This document shows, in pieces, positions 9,336 through 17,253 of a DNA stretch of 64,000 bases. Position numbers and translations under genes: made by a program. The notes below the pieces were generated by a model that saw nothing but the letters and a program-made list of their open reading frames with translations, had not been told where the DNA came from and made no database searches. This DNA is from Azospirillum oryzae (GTDB lineage Bacteria; Pseudomonadota; Alphaproteobacteria; Azospirillales; Azospirillaceae): positions 666,501 to 730,500 of the forward strand of contig NZ_FXAK01000007.1 of assembly GCF_900177515.1 (NCBI RefSeq). Reading direction: 5' to 3'. How positions within the stretch are numbered: the stretch's first letter is position 1; every line of letters starts with the position of its first letter.

Positions 9336-9548
9336 ATGGCAACCCTTCTGCATTCGGCCGAGACCGGCCACAGCACCTCCACCTTCGCCCATGTCGTCGA
9401 AGCGGCTTCGAACCTGCTGGGCCTGTGGCGCCAGCGCATCGTGACCCGCCGCGAGCTGGGCTATCTGGACGATCGTATGCTCCAGGACATCGGCTTCAGC
9501 CGCCTGGATGCCGAGCGCGAGATGTCGAAGCCGTTCTGGCGCGAATGA
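9336..9548 (+). CDS. DUF1127 family small protein
   Basis: A 70-residue protein with a C-terminal DUF1127 (YjiS-like) domain. The core RRELGYLDDRMLQDIGFSR at about residues 38-56 is the family signature. Short DUF1127 proteins in alphaproteobacteria have been linked to RNA turnover and to phosphate and carbon regulation, but the biochemical role of this one is unknown. A strong terminator follows and a perfect dyad lies upstream, consistent with a small, separately controlled transcript. Confidence 0.85.
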   Translation: MATLLHSAETGHSTSTFAHVVEAASNLLGLWRQRIVTRRELGYLDDRMLQDIGFSRLDAEREMSKPFWRE

Positions 9549-9580
9549 GCGCCTGCACGCCGGCCGGCGAACGCACCGGA

Positions 9581-9617
9581 AAAGGCCGCTTCCGTTGATC
9601 GGAGGCGGCCTTTTTCA
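9581..9617 (+). terminator. Rho-independent terminator of the DUF1127 gene
   Basis: AAAGGCCGCTTCC (9581-9593) pairs with GGAGGCGGCCTTT (9601-9613) with one mismatch, followed by a T-run. A textbook terminator 33 bases after the stop codon. Confidence 0.85.
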
Positions 9618-9678
9618 TTGTCCGATGCTCGACGTGCTGAAAAATTAGGCTGCACAGAAAAGCGGCATCTGGAAAGAG

Positions 9679-9719
9679 AAAAGCCCGCCGCCGGTGGAAC
9701 CGGCAGGCGGGCTTTTTCT
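9679..9719. terminator. Bidirectional terminator, serving ornithine decarboxylase
   Basis: AAAGCCCGCC and GGCGGGCTTTTT flank an inner GCCGGT/ACCGGC stem. T-runs are present on both strands. It lies 45 bases beyond the stop codon of the minus-strand decarboxylase. Confidence 0.8.
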
Positions 9720-9763
9720 TGGCGGGACTGAGAAGAAGGGCAGGGCGCCGCCCCGCCACCTTC

Positions 9764-10900
9764 TCAGATGCAGTAGTGGTGCAGCGGCGCGAAGCCGTTG
9801 AAGCAGACGGCCGAGTAGGTCGTGGTGTAGGCGCCGGTGGCATGGATGCGCACGCGGTCGCCGGCCTTCAGACCCATCGGCATCTTGTAGTCGGCGCGCT
9901 CGTACAGCACGTCGGCGCTGTCGCAGGTCGGGCCGGCCAGGATCACCGCCTCGCGATCGTCATCCTGCTCATCGCCCAGCACCTCGATCGGGTACTGGAT
10001 CGCCTCGTCCATCGTCTCGGCCAGGCCGCCGAACTTGCCGATGTCCAGATAGACCCAGCGCTTGGGGTCCTCGGCCGACTTGCGCGACACCAGGACCACT
10101 TCGCTCTCGATGATGCCGGCGCTGCCGACCATGCCGCGGCCCGGCTCCACGATGGTTTCCGGCAGGTGGTTGCCGAAGTGGGTGCGCAGCGAGTCGAAGA
10201 TCGCCTGACCGTAGGCGGTGCATTCCGGCACGTCGGTGCGGTAGCGGGTGGGGAAGCCGCCGCCCAGGTTGATCATGCCCAGATCGACGCCCAGCACCTC
10301 AAGCTCGCGGAACAGCTGCGCCACCTGGAAGATGGCATGGTCCCACTGCATCAGGTCCTTCTGCTGCGACCCGACATGGAAGGACACGCCATAGGGCTGC
10401 ACGTCCATGTCGCGGGCCTTCAGCAGCAGGTCGCGGGCCATCGGCAGGTCGCAGCCGAACTTGCGCGACAGCGGCCATTCGGCGCCCTCGCCCGAGGTCA
10501 GGATGCGGCAGAACACGCGGGCGCCGGGGGCGGCGCGCTCGATCTTCTCCAGTTCCGGCTCGCTGTCGAAGGCGAACAGGCGCACGCCCAGCTCATAGGC
10601 GCGGCGGATGTCGCTTTCCTTCTTGATGGTGTTGCCGAAGGAAATGCGCTCCGGGGTGGCGCCGGCAGCCAGCGCCATCTGGATCTCCGGGACCGAGGCG
10701 CAGTCGAAGGCGGAGCCGAGACGGGCCAGCAGGCTGAGGATTTCCGCGGCCGGGTTCGCCTTCACCGCATAGAAGATGCGGGCGTCGGGCAGGGCGTCGT
10801 GCAGATCGTTGTAGTTCTGCTCGACGACATCCAGGTCGATGACGAGGCAAGGGGTCTGCGGGCGCTGCTCTTCGAAAAAGCGCGCAATCTTCTGGGTCAT
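9764..10900 (-). CDS. Ornithine decarboxylase, alanine-racemase fold
   Basis: A 378-residue PLP decarboxylase of the eukaryotic-type (fold III) ornithine/lysine decarboxylase family, which makes putrescine from ornithine for polyamine synthesis. The PLP lysine is Lys47 in FYAVKAN, phosphate-binding glycines lie in NLGGGFPTRY and EPGRGMVG, and the active-site cysteine is Cys326 in GPTCDSAD. The length fits bacterial short-form decarboxylases. AGGAGA precedes the ATG. A leader of over 300 bases with an upstream ORF and hairpins implies post-transcriptional control. Lysine activity cannot be excluded. Confidence 0.9.
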   Translation of the reverse strand: MTQKIARFFEEQRPQTPCLVIDLDVVEQNYNDLHDALPDARIFYAVKANPAAEILSLLARLGSAFDCASVPEIQMALAAGATPERISFGNTIKKESDIRRAYELGVRLFAFDSEPELEKIERAAPGARVFCRILTSGEGAEWPLSRKFGCDLPMARDLLLKARDMDVQPYGVSFHVGSQQKDLMQWDHAIFQVAQLFRELEVLGVDLGMINLGGGFPTRYRTDVPECTAYGQAIFDSLRTHFGNHLPETIVEPGRGMVGSAGIIESEVVLVSRKSAEDPKRWVYLDIGKFGGLAETMDEAIQYPIEVLGDEQDDDREAVILAGPTCDSADVLYERADYKMPMGLKAGDRVRIHATGAYTTTYSAVCFNGFAPLHHYCI

Positions 10901-11236
10901 CTCAGTCTCCTGGGACGCAAGATGATGGAACGGAAAGGGTGAAGTCGGGGGGAACGGAGCGGCCGAGCGGGCCGATCAGCAACTGAGAAAGCTGATCAGG
11001 CGCTCAAGCCGCCAATACTGGATTGCCCCGTACAGAACCCTGTTCTGTCCGTATGGTCCAGGAGCGGCAGATTTCGGAGACGGGTGAGCACGCGCCCACC
11101 CACAACAACATCAACCATCGTAACCTCCAAGTCGCCGCCTTGTTTAAGGGACGGTCGGGGATCACGCGTTACGTCGTTGCATAACCACATCTCGGAGACG
11201 CCGAGGGGCGGGCCAGCGGCACGTGCGCTTGCGAGT
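10901..11236 (-). promoter_or_regulatory. Structured leader of the ornithine decarboxylase mRNA
   Basis: About 335 bases of likely 5' leader read on the minus strand. It holds a short ORF (10996-11118) and a hairpin GATCAGC/GCTGATC (10974-10997) whose stem includes the ORF stop codon, then CGGCC/GGCCG (10960-10974). Alphaproteobacterial speF (ornithine decarboxylase) genes are known to carry a conserved leader RNA element (the speF motif). This region sits in the right place, but I could not align it to that model. Confidence 0.5.
10996..11118 (-). CDS. Putative leader peptide upstream of ornithine decarboxylase
   Basis: A 40-codon ORF starting MVDVVVGGRVLTRL with a strong ribosome site, TTGGAGGTTACG, directly before the ATG. 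It is rich in Val, Leu, Arg and Gly and ends in SSIGGLSA. Its stop codon lies inside a hairpin, so translation to the end would open that structure. It resembles no protein I know. The enteric speF leader peptide has a different sequence, so any similarity is functional at most. Confidence 0.5.
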   Translation of the reverse strand: MVDVVVGGRVLTRLRNLPLLDHTDRTGFCTGQSSIGGLSA

Positions 11237-11242
11237 TCGCGT

Positions 11243-11270
11243 TACATAGATCCAACGCGATCGATTTCAA
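11243..11270 (-). promoter_or_regulatory. Likely promoter of the ornithine decarboxylase leader
   Basis: On the minus strand, TTGAAA (11265-11270), 16 bases, then TATGTA (11243-11248). Start expected near 11236, giving a leader of roughly 335 bases. Confidence 0.5.
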
Positions 11271-11339
11271 AGTGAAAAATGCGGTGCGTCTCAAAAAAGT
11301 GGCAGACCGTTTGGCAGGCGGAAAAACCGGAGTGATTTC

Positions 11340-11912
11340 ATGGGCTTGACTGCGGATTTGACGGCGGAGGAGATGGGGTTGCGGCTGCTGGCGGCGGCCT
11401 TCTGCGGTGCGTTGCTTGGGTTAGACCGCGAAATGCGGGGCAAGGCGGCCGGGCTGCGCACGCATACGCTGATCTCCATCAGCTGCGCCCTTACCACGAT
11501 GGTCGCGCTGGAACTGTTCACCGGCCTGCAGACCGGCGGCGACGAGCGGCCGAGCGACCCGGTGCGCGTCATCCAGGGCGTGGCGCAGGCTGTCGGCTTC
11601 ATCAGCGCGGGCGTGATGTTCCGCTCCGGCGACAGCGTGCGCGGGGCGACGACCGCCGCGATCATCTGGGTGGCGGGCGGGCTGGGCATCGCCTGCGGCG
11701 CCGGCTATTACGTGCTGGCCGGCATGACGCTGACCCTGTGCCTGGTGGTGACCATCCTCTTCACCATCGTGATGGACCGCTTCCCGCAGTTGGGAGCGGC
11801 GGAGGCCGAAGAGGATTCCGAGGACGAACGCCGAAAGCCGCGCCACCGCCGCCACGCCACCCTTCGTCAGGGCCGGATCAGGCGGATCGCCCGCCACGCG
11901 CCGCGGGGATGA
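11340..11912 (+). CDS. mgtC: MgtC/SapB family membrane protein
   Basis: A 190-residue inner-membrane protein with four to five hydrophobic segments. The family core is visible: AAFCGALLGLDREMRGKAAG at the N-terminus, then LRTHTLISISCA and GFISAGVMF. MgtC-type proteins modulate ATP synthase and phosphate or magnesium homeostasis rather than transport magnesium themselves. The C-terminal tail (residues 155-190) is very basic. GGAGTG precedes the ATG. The 3' end overlaps the convergent efflux gene by 35 bases. Confidence 0.85.
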   Translation: MGLTADLTAEEMGLRLLAAAFCGALLGLDREMRGKAAGLRTHTLISISCALTTMVALELFTGLQTGGDERPSDPVRVIQGVAQAVGFISAGVMFRSGDSVRGATTAAIIWVAGGLGIACGAGYYVLAGMTLTLCLVVTILFTIVMDRFPQLGAAEAEEDSEDERRKPRHRRHATLRQGRIRRIARHAPRG

Positions 11913-13080
11913 CCAGCAGCCGGTGCGCCAGCAGCGCGCCCAAGCCCACCAGCCCGATGGCTCCCATCATCGGCAGGGCGGTGCCGTCGTTCAGATGGCC
12001 GACGACGATGCCGACGACCGCGGCGATGGCCATCTGCGCAAAGCCAAGCAGCGACGACGCCAGCCCGGCCATGGTGGGGTAGGGCCCGACCGCGTTGGCA
12101 GTGGCGTTGGGCAGGGTCAGCCCGGCACCCAGGATGAACAGGAAGACCGGCACCACGATGGCCAGCAGGTGCAGCACGCCTGCCAGCGCCAGCACCCCGC
12201 CCACCAGCCCGCCGCCCAGCGACAGCAGCGTGCCGATGCGGATCATCCGCGCGCCGCCCAGCCGCGGCGTCAGCCGCCCGGCCAGGAAGGTGCCCAGCAT
12301 GTATCCCAGCACCACCGCGCCGAAGCTGGCGCCATACTGCGCCGGGGTCAGGTGCAACTGCCCGATCAGGACGAAGGACGAGCCGGAGATGAAGGAAAAG
12401 ATGCCGCTGTAGGAAAAGGCCACCACCAGCACATAGCCGACGAAGCCGCGATTGCGCATCAGCAGCAGGTAGTTGGCGGCGAGCCGGCCCGGCCGCAGCG
12501 CCTCCTCGTCGCGGTGGGCGTTGGTCTCGCCCAGCATCGACCACACCGCGGCCAGGATGCCGCAGGCGAACAGGGTCAGCAGCATGAAGTTGGCGCGCCA
12601 GCCGAACCACTCCGTCAGCACGCCGCCCAGCATCGGCCCCACCGCCGGGGCCAAGGCCATCGCCATCGACATATAGGCCAGCACCGTTGCCGCCCGGTCG
12701 CGCCCGAACACGTCGCGCACCACCGCACGCGCCACCACCGGGCCGCAGCAGGCGCCCAGCGCCTGGAAGAAGCGGGCGGCGATCAGGGCCTCGATGCTGC
12801 TGGTCATGGCGCAGACGGCGCTGGCCGCCAGATAGATCGCCACCCCCACCAGCAGGGTCGGGCGCCGGCCGAAGCGGTCGGACATCGGGCCATAGACCAG
12901 CTGCGACACCGCGAAGCCGACCAGGAAGATCGACAGAGTCAGCTGCACCGTGGCGACGTCGGTGTCGAACACCCGCACCAGAGTCGGCAGCGACGGCAGA
13001 TACAGGTCGGTGGACAGCGGGCCGAAGGCGACCAGCGCCGTCAGCAGGACGCGGATGGTCAGGGAATCGGGACGGGGCAT
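11878..13080 (-). CDS. Bcr/CflA family multidrug efflux transporter (MFS)
   Basis: A 400-residue major facilitator with 12 predicted membrane helices. The N-terminal signature GPLSTDLYLPSLP in helix 1 is characteristic of the Bcr/CflA drug-resistance subfamily (DHA1), and the loop 2-3 motif is GPMSDRFGRRPTLL. It probably exports drugs or metabolites by proton antiport. ATG 13080 is preferred. A GTG at 13134 would add 18 residues of unlikely sequence. Neither start has a strong ribosome site. It overlaps mgtC tail to tail. Confidence 0.85.
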   Translation of the reverse strand: MPRPDSLTIRVLLTALVAFGPLSTDLYLPSLPTLVRVFDTDVATVQLTLSIFLVGFAVSQLVYGPMSDRFGRRPTLLVGVAIYLAASAVCAMTSSIEALIAARFFQALGACCGPVVARAVVRDVFGRDRAATVLAYMSMAMALAPAVGPMLGGVLTEWFGWRANFMLLTLFACGILAAVWSMLGETNAHRDEEALRPGRLAANYLLLMRNRGFVGYVLVVAFSYSGIFSFISGSSFVLIGQLHLTPAQYGASFGAVVLGYMLGTFLAGRLTPRLGGARMIRIGTLLSLGGGLVGGVLALAGVLHLLAIVVPVFLFILGAGLTLPNATANAVGPYPTMAGLASSLLGFAQMAIAAVVGIVVGHLNDGTALPMMGAIGLVGLGALLAHRLLVIPAARGGRSA

Positions 13081-13170
13081 TGGGGGCTTTGGAGGGAAGC
13101 GGAAACGGGGCGGCACTGTATCAGATGAAACCACCGCCGCCAGCGCGGATCGCTTGCAACCCTGTCACTC

Positions 13171-13230
13171 GGCCCAAATCAACCGGGCCCAGATCAACCG
13201 CGCCCAGATCAACCGAGCCCAGATCAACCG
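13171..13230. repeat. Four tandem 15-bp repeats
   Basis: Four consecutive 15-base units of the form NGCCCAGATCAACCG, in perfect register, between a small gene and the efflux gene. Units differ mainly at the first base. One minus-strand frame would read RLIWA repeats, but that frame is not a convincing gene. Confidence 0.8.
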
Positions 13231-13238
13231 AGCCCGGG

Positions 13239-13415
13239 TCACTTGGCCGGCAGCACCATGCGGATGCAGCGGGCCAGGACGGTATTGCCGGTCATCTCGC
13301 GGTAATTCTGGATGATGATCGGCTCGGCCGCCTTGCATTGCTCCATGCTCGCAAAATCCAGCGTGGTCGGACCACCCTGGTTCAGCATGAACAGCAGCAT
13401 CAACACGCGCTCCAT
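13239..13415 (-). CDS. Small protein of unknown function
   Basis: A 58-residue ORF beginning MERVLMLLFMLNQGGP, with GGAGGG eight bases before the ATG. A short hydrophobic start (residues 4-11) is followed by MEQCKAAEPIIIQNYREM and a C-terminal RCIRMVLPAK, with two cysteines. It could be a small secreted or membrane-associated protein with a weak signal peptide. It lies just downstream of ribF on the same strand, 16 bases away, and may be co-transcribed. The tandem 15-bp repeats begin nine bases after its stop. Confidence 0.6.
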   Translation of the reverse strand: MERVLMLLFMLNQGGPTTLDFASMEQCKAAEPIIIQNYREMTGNTVLARCIRMVLPAK

Positions 13416-13431
13416 CCCGCACGCCCTCCGG

Positions 13432-14373
13432 TCAGCCGGCCGCCAGCACGGCGCGGGCGGCGACGGCGTCCTTCACGATCTGGTCCTTCAGCACGTCGAA
13501 GCTGGGGAACTTCATCTCCGGCCGCAGGAAGTCGATCATCTGGACCCGCAGATGCAGATCGTACAGGTCAAGGTCGACGTCGAACAGGTGGGCCTCCAGC
13601 CGGGCGACAGTGCCGTCGACGGTGGGGCGGGCGCCCAGATTGGCCACACCGGGCAGCCAGACGGTCTCGCCGGCGCGGTCGATGCCGGCGCGCACCGCAT
13701 AGACGCCGAAGGCCGGGCGCAGATATTCGCCCAGTTCGATGTTGGCGGTGGGGAAACCGATGGTGCGGCCGCGCTGGTCGCCGTGGACGACGCGTCCCTC
13801 GATCTCCCAGGGGTGGCCCAGAACGAAGGCGGCCTCGCGCGGCCGGCCTGCGGTCAGCGCGTCGCGCACGCGGGTGGAGGAATAGACGCCGCCCTGCTCG
13901 TCGGAAACCGGCCCGACCTCGGTCACGCCGAAGCCCTGTGCCCGGCCGGCCTTCAGCAGAAAGGCCGGATCGCCAGACCGTTTGTGTCCGAACAGGAAAT
14001 CATAGCCGCAGACGACGTGCCGCACGCCCAGCCCGGAGACCAGAATCTCGTCGACGAAGGCCTGCGCCGACTTGTGGCGGAAGCCGTCGTCGAAATGGCA
14101 GACGATCAGCTGGTCGACGCCCAGCGCCTCGATATGGCGGGTCTTGACGCGGAAGGGCGTCAGGCGGAAGGGCGGGTCGTCGGGGCGGAAGACGCTGCGC
14201 GGGTGCGGTTCGAAGGTGACGACGGCCGACGGCACGCCCATCTCCGCCGCAAGGCGCTGGGCGGTGCCGATGACCGTCTGATGCCCGCGGTGCACGCCGT
14301 CGAAATTGCCGAGCGCCACGACGGCGCCCCGCTCTTCGGCCGGCAGGTCGGCGGTGTGTCTGTACAGTCGCAT
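13432..14373 (-). CDS. ribF: Bifunctional riboflavin kinase / FAD synthetase
   Basis: A 313-residue RibF, which phosphorylates riboflavin to FMN and adenylylates FMN to FAD. The N-terminal adenylyltransferase domain (about 1-180) shows GNFDGVHRGHQ and SSTRVRDAL. The C-terminal kinase domain (about 185-310) shows RGRTIGFPTANI and GVANLGARPTV. Length and both domains are standard. The small 58-residue gene follows closely. The product would support the flavoproteins nearby (FixABC, Old Yellow Enzyme), but that is a general need. Confidence 0.95.
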   Translation of the reverse strand: MRLYRHTADLPAEERGAVVALGNFDGVHRGHQTVIGTAQRLAAEMGVPSAVVTFEPHPRSVFRPDDPPFRLTPFRVKTRHIEALGVDQLIVCHFDDGFRHKSAQAFVDEILVSGLGVRHVVCGYDFLFGHKRSGDPAFLLKAGRAQGFGVTEVGPVSDEQGGVYSSTRVRDALTAGRPREAAFVLGHPWEIEGRVVHGDQRGRTIGFPTANIELGEYLRPAFGVYAVRAGIDRAGETVWLPGVANLGARPTVDGTVARLEAHLFDVDLDLYDLHLRVQMIDFLRPEMKFPSFDVLKDQIVKDAVAARAVLAAG

Positions 14374-14501
14374 GCGCGCCCCGGTGCTGTGGGCGGACCC
14401 CGGCGGGTCCGCTTGCTCGGGCGTCTATATAGACCGACGCCGGCGCGGGGTAAACGCGCCGGCGTGTTTTACGCTCGGATGCGGGCCAGTCTGCGGGCCA
14501 A
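14374..14501. other. Intergenic region with a strong stem-loop
   Basis: ACGCCGGCGCG (14437-14447) and CGCGCCGGCGT (14455-14465) form a perfect 11-pair stem with a seven-base loop between the MaoC gene and ribF. Four Ts follow only on the plus strand. A TATATA stretch (14425-14431) on the ribF side could be part of a ribF promoter. Confidence 0.45.
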
Positions 14502-14951
14502 TCAGCCGCGGGACGGCACCATCAGCAGTGCCTCGCCCTCGACCACCACGGTCTCGCCGACGCTGCAGACGGTCTTGATGACGCAGCGGCGCTTTTCCGG
14601 GATCAGTTCGGTGATGGTGGCGCGGGCGGTGACGGTGTCGCCGGCGCGGACCGGCGCCTTGAACTTCAGCGTCTGGCTCATGTAGATGCAGCCCGGCCCC
14701 GGCAGCTTGGTGCCCAGCACGGCCGAAATGAAGCCGACCGTCAGCATGCCGTGGGCGATGCGGCCCTGGAACATGGTGGTGGCGGCATATTCCTGGTTGA
14801 TGTGGACCGGGTTGGTGTCGCCGGAAATGCCCGCGAACAGGACGATGTCGGCTTCCGTCACCGTCTTGGCGAAGCTGGCCGTCATGCCGACGGACAGGTC
14901 TTCGATGCAGTAGCCTTCGATATCCTTGCGGACCTGACGCACGTCGTCCAT
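14502..14951 (-). CDS. MaoC-type (R)-specific enoyl-CoA hydratase
   Basis: A 149-residue single hot-dog domain of the MaoC/PhaJ group, which hydrates trans-2-enoyl-CoA to (R)-3-hydroxyacyl-CoA. The hydratase motif is visible as FAGISGDTNPVH with Asp and His, followed by GRIAHGML. Such enzymes can feed polyhydroxyalkanoate synthesis. AGAGGAA precedes the ATG at 14951. An in-frame GTG at 15059 also has a strong GGAGGAG site, but the extra 36 residues have poor codon bias. Confidence 0.85.
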   Translation of the reverse strand: MDDVRQVRKDIEGYCIEDLSVGMTASFAKTVTEADIVLFAGISGDTNPVHINQEYAATTMFQGRIAHGMLTVGFISAVLGTKLPGPGCIYMSQTLKFKAPVRAGDTVTARATITELIPEKRRCVIKTVCSVGETVVVEGEALLMVPSRG

Positions 14952-15416
14952 CGCAGCAATTCCTCTTTCTCTCGGTGCCTGTTCCGGCGTCTGACGCCTG
15001 GGCGCCGCGCCGTTCGCTGCAATGCGTCGTGTGCGCCGCAGCGATGGGAATGGCACCACGTCTCCTCCAAAAATGCAAAAAAATCTCTAACGTTCCGCAC
15101 AAGTCTGCAGGAATGGCGGTTGCCCCCTTCGGCAGGCTTCGTCGCAATGGAAGCCGCCGTGGTGCCGGTGGATTACTTCGTCTCGAAGGTATAGCAATGG
15201 AAACGATGCCGGATCAGTGGCTTACCGGCAAAATTCACAGCCCTGGACCGGCTGCGGCGGCGTTGGGGCGACTTTGCCGTCGCCCCGTCGTGCCCTGGTG
15301 CCAAAGTCCGTTTCTTTTCAAGTGCCTGACCAGACAGTGACTGTTGGTTCGGCGATTTAACGGAAATCCGGCAGCGGATGCGGCGAATCGGAAGCCGTCT
15401 TCGCCGCACCGCAGCA
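14952..15416. other. Intergenic region without a convincing gene
   Basis: About 465 bases between the MaoC gene and the RlpA-type gene, both on the minus strand. An A-rich patch (15072-15086) next to a GGAGGAG sequence (minus strand, about 15061-15067) may mark a promoter or leader for the MaoC gene. Short ORFs here show no coding character. Confidence 0.35.
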
Positions 15417-16004
15417 TTACTTGCCGGACCCGGAGTGCGACACTGTGTCGCTTTTTCCTCTCCCGCTGCTGCCCCCACTGCTGCCGTTCCGGCGGGTGTC
15501 CCCCTGGGCGACCTGGCTGTCGGGGGTAAGCTGGTCCACCTTGTCCTCCACCTTATCGCGGGCGGCGTCGGTCGGCTGCTCCGAAGGCTTGACCTCCACC
15601 GTCACCGGCGCGGTGCCGTCGTCGATCATGTCCAACTTTTTGGCGGCGGAGCGCGACAGGTCGATGACGCGGCCGTCGACATAGGGGCCGCGGTCGTTGA
15701 CGATGACGTCGACGCTCTTGCCGTTCTCCTCGTTCGTGACGGTCGCCTTGGCGCCGAGCGGCAGGGTGCGCGAGGCGGCGGTCGCCTTGTTCTGGTTCAT
15801 CGTTTCGCCGCTCGCGGTGGTGCGGCCATGGAATTTCTGGCTGTAGAAGGACGCTTCCCCCTTGTGGACGAGGATCTCCTCGCCATCCTCATGCTCGACA
15901 TGCACGGGCGGAACCTTGGCCTTTCCATTCGCCAGCGCGGGGACGGCAGTCCCGCTCAGGGTCGCGGCGGCAAGCGCCAGGACGATGATGCGTGTTGTCT
16001 TCAT
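15417..16004 (-). CDS. RlpA-like septal ring lytic transglycosylase family protein
   Basis: A 195-residue exported protein. A cleavable signal peptide (about 1-25, ending PALANG) precedes a double-psi beta-barrel domain with GEASFYSQKFHGRTTASGE and the conserved VNDRGPYVDGRVIDLS, whose aspartate is the usual catalytic residue. RlpA proteins cleave denuded peptidoglycan strands at the septum. The C-terminus is a low-complexity Ser/Gly tail, and there is no SPOR domain, so septal targeting is uncertain. GGAGGTGA precedes the ATG. Confidence 0.85.
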   Translation of the reverse strand: MKTTRIIVLALAAATLSGTAVPALANGKAKVPPVHVEHEDGEEILVHKGEASFYSQKFHGRTTASGETMNQNKATAASRTLPLGAKATVTNEENGKSVDVIVNDRGPYVDGRVIDLSRSAAKKLDMIDDGTAPVTVEVKPSEQPTDAARDKVEDKVDQLTPDSQVAQGDTRRNGSSGGSSGRGKSDTVSHSGSGK

Positions 16005-16173
16005 CGGTTCACCTCCAACGGCGGACCAACGCCATTCAAGGAAAAGAGTTCCCTCTCGCGGTCGACACAAGACATCGCTACTATTTCCGGTTTCCAATAT
16101 CTTGACGAATTCGAAATGGGTGGGCTCTCCAGGGGCCCTTCCGGTCTGCAACACAACGGTCGGGGGAGAAAGC

Positions 16174-17223
16174 ATGGCCGACGATGCCGCTTGGACTGCA
16201 TCCGAATTTGCGGCGAAGCCTGCCGATGAAACCGTTGCCAGCCCGGTCTCCGGTTCGGTGGAGATGCGCTTCGTCGCGATGCCGGACGGGGCAAGGCTGC
16301 GCGTCGCCGTCTGGCCGGTGCCGGAGCAGGTTCGCGGCACGGCGCTGGTGCTGACCGGCCGGGCGGAGTTCATCGAGAAATATGCCGAAACCGCGGAGGC
16401 GCTGGCCGCCCGCGGCTTCCGCGTGGTGGCGCTCGACTGGCGCAACCAGGGCCTGTCCGACCGGCCGTTGCCCAACCGGCAGGTCCACCATCTGACCGAC
16501 TTCGCGACGTTGGTGGATGATCTCGACGAGGTTCATCGGCAGGTGGTGGCACCCGTCGCCGCGCAGACGGGCGGGCCGGTGATCCTGCTGGCCCACTCCA
16601 TGGGCGGGCTGGTGGCGACGCTGGCGCTGGCCCGCCATGCCGATGACGATCCCGACCGCTATGCCGCCGTCCTGCTGTCGGCGCCGATGTACGCCATCCA
16701 CAGCGGGCCGCTGCCGCGCTGGCTGGTGCGGGCGCTTGCCAGCCTCGGGCTTGCCTGCGGGTTGGGTGCCCGCTATGCGCTGGGGCAGGGCGACTACGAC
16801 CCGGCGGAGGGTCGCTTCAGCCCGGACAACAAGATCACCGCCGATCCCAAACGCTACGCCGCCTTCCACGGCCCCTATGCCGAGCGGCCGGAACTGCGTG
16901 TGGGCGGCGTCAGCTTCGCCTGGGTCGCCGCCGCCCTGGATGCGGAGGATGCGCTGCGCCACAACCTTCCGCTGGAGCGGGTGCGCACGCCGGTGCTGCT
17001 GCTGAGCGCGCCGGAGGATCGGGTCGTGCGGGCGGAGGCGCACCGCGCGGTGGTCGCCCGGCTCGGCAACGCCCATCTCATCGAGTATCCCGGCGCGCGG
17101 CACGAGGTCCTGATGGAATGCGACGCCATCCGCGACCGGGTGTGGGTGGACATCGAGGCCTTTCTCGACAAGACGCTTCAGCACAATACCCTTGCGCCGG
17201 CCGGCGGCTCTGTCGTGGGATAG
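16174..17223 (+). CDS. Alpha/beta hydrolase, lysophospholipase-like
   Basis: A 349-residue hydrolase of the serine aminopeptidase S33 / PldB group. The landmarks are LTGRAEFIEKY near residue 55, DWRNQGLSDR, the nucleophile elbow AHSMGG, Asp in SAPEDRVV and His in GARHEVLME. Family members act on lysophospholipids or monoacylglycerols. GGGGGAG lies just before the ATG. It is followed 30 bases later by the DUF6352 gene on the same strand. It has no signal peptide. Confidence 0.85.
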   Translation: MADDAAWTASEFAAKPADETVASPVSGSVEMRFVAMPDGARLRVAVWPVPEQVRGTALVLTGRAEFIEKYAETAEALAARGFRVVALDWRNQGLSDRPLPNRQVHHLTDFATLVDDLDEVHRQVVAPVAAQTGGPVILLAHSMGGLVATLALARHADDDPDRYAAVLLSAPMYAIHSGPLPRWLVRALASLGLACGLGARYALGQGDYDPAEGRFSPDNKITADPKRYAAFHGPYAERPELRVGGVSFAWVAAALDAEDALRHNLPLERVRTPVLLLSAPEDRVVRAEAHRAVVARLGNAHLIEYPGARHEVLMECDAIRDRVWVDIEAFLDKTLQHNTLAPAGGSVVG

Positions 17224-17253
17224 GCGCCTTCAGGACCAAAGGTGCCCAGCAGC

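Noticed and set aside
13165..13422. Minus-strand ORF ending in RLIWA repeats
   Set aside because: The repeats are the 15-bp tandem array read in one frame. The upstream part is out of frame with the better-supported 58-codon gene, which has the ribosome site.
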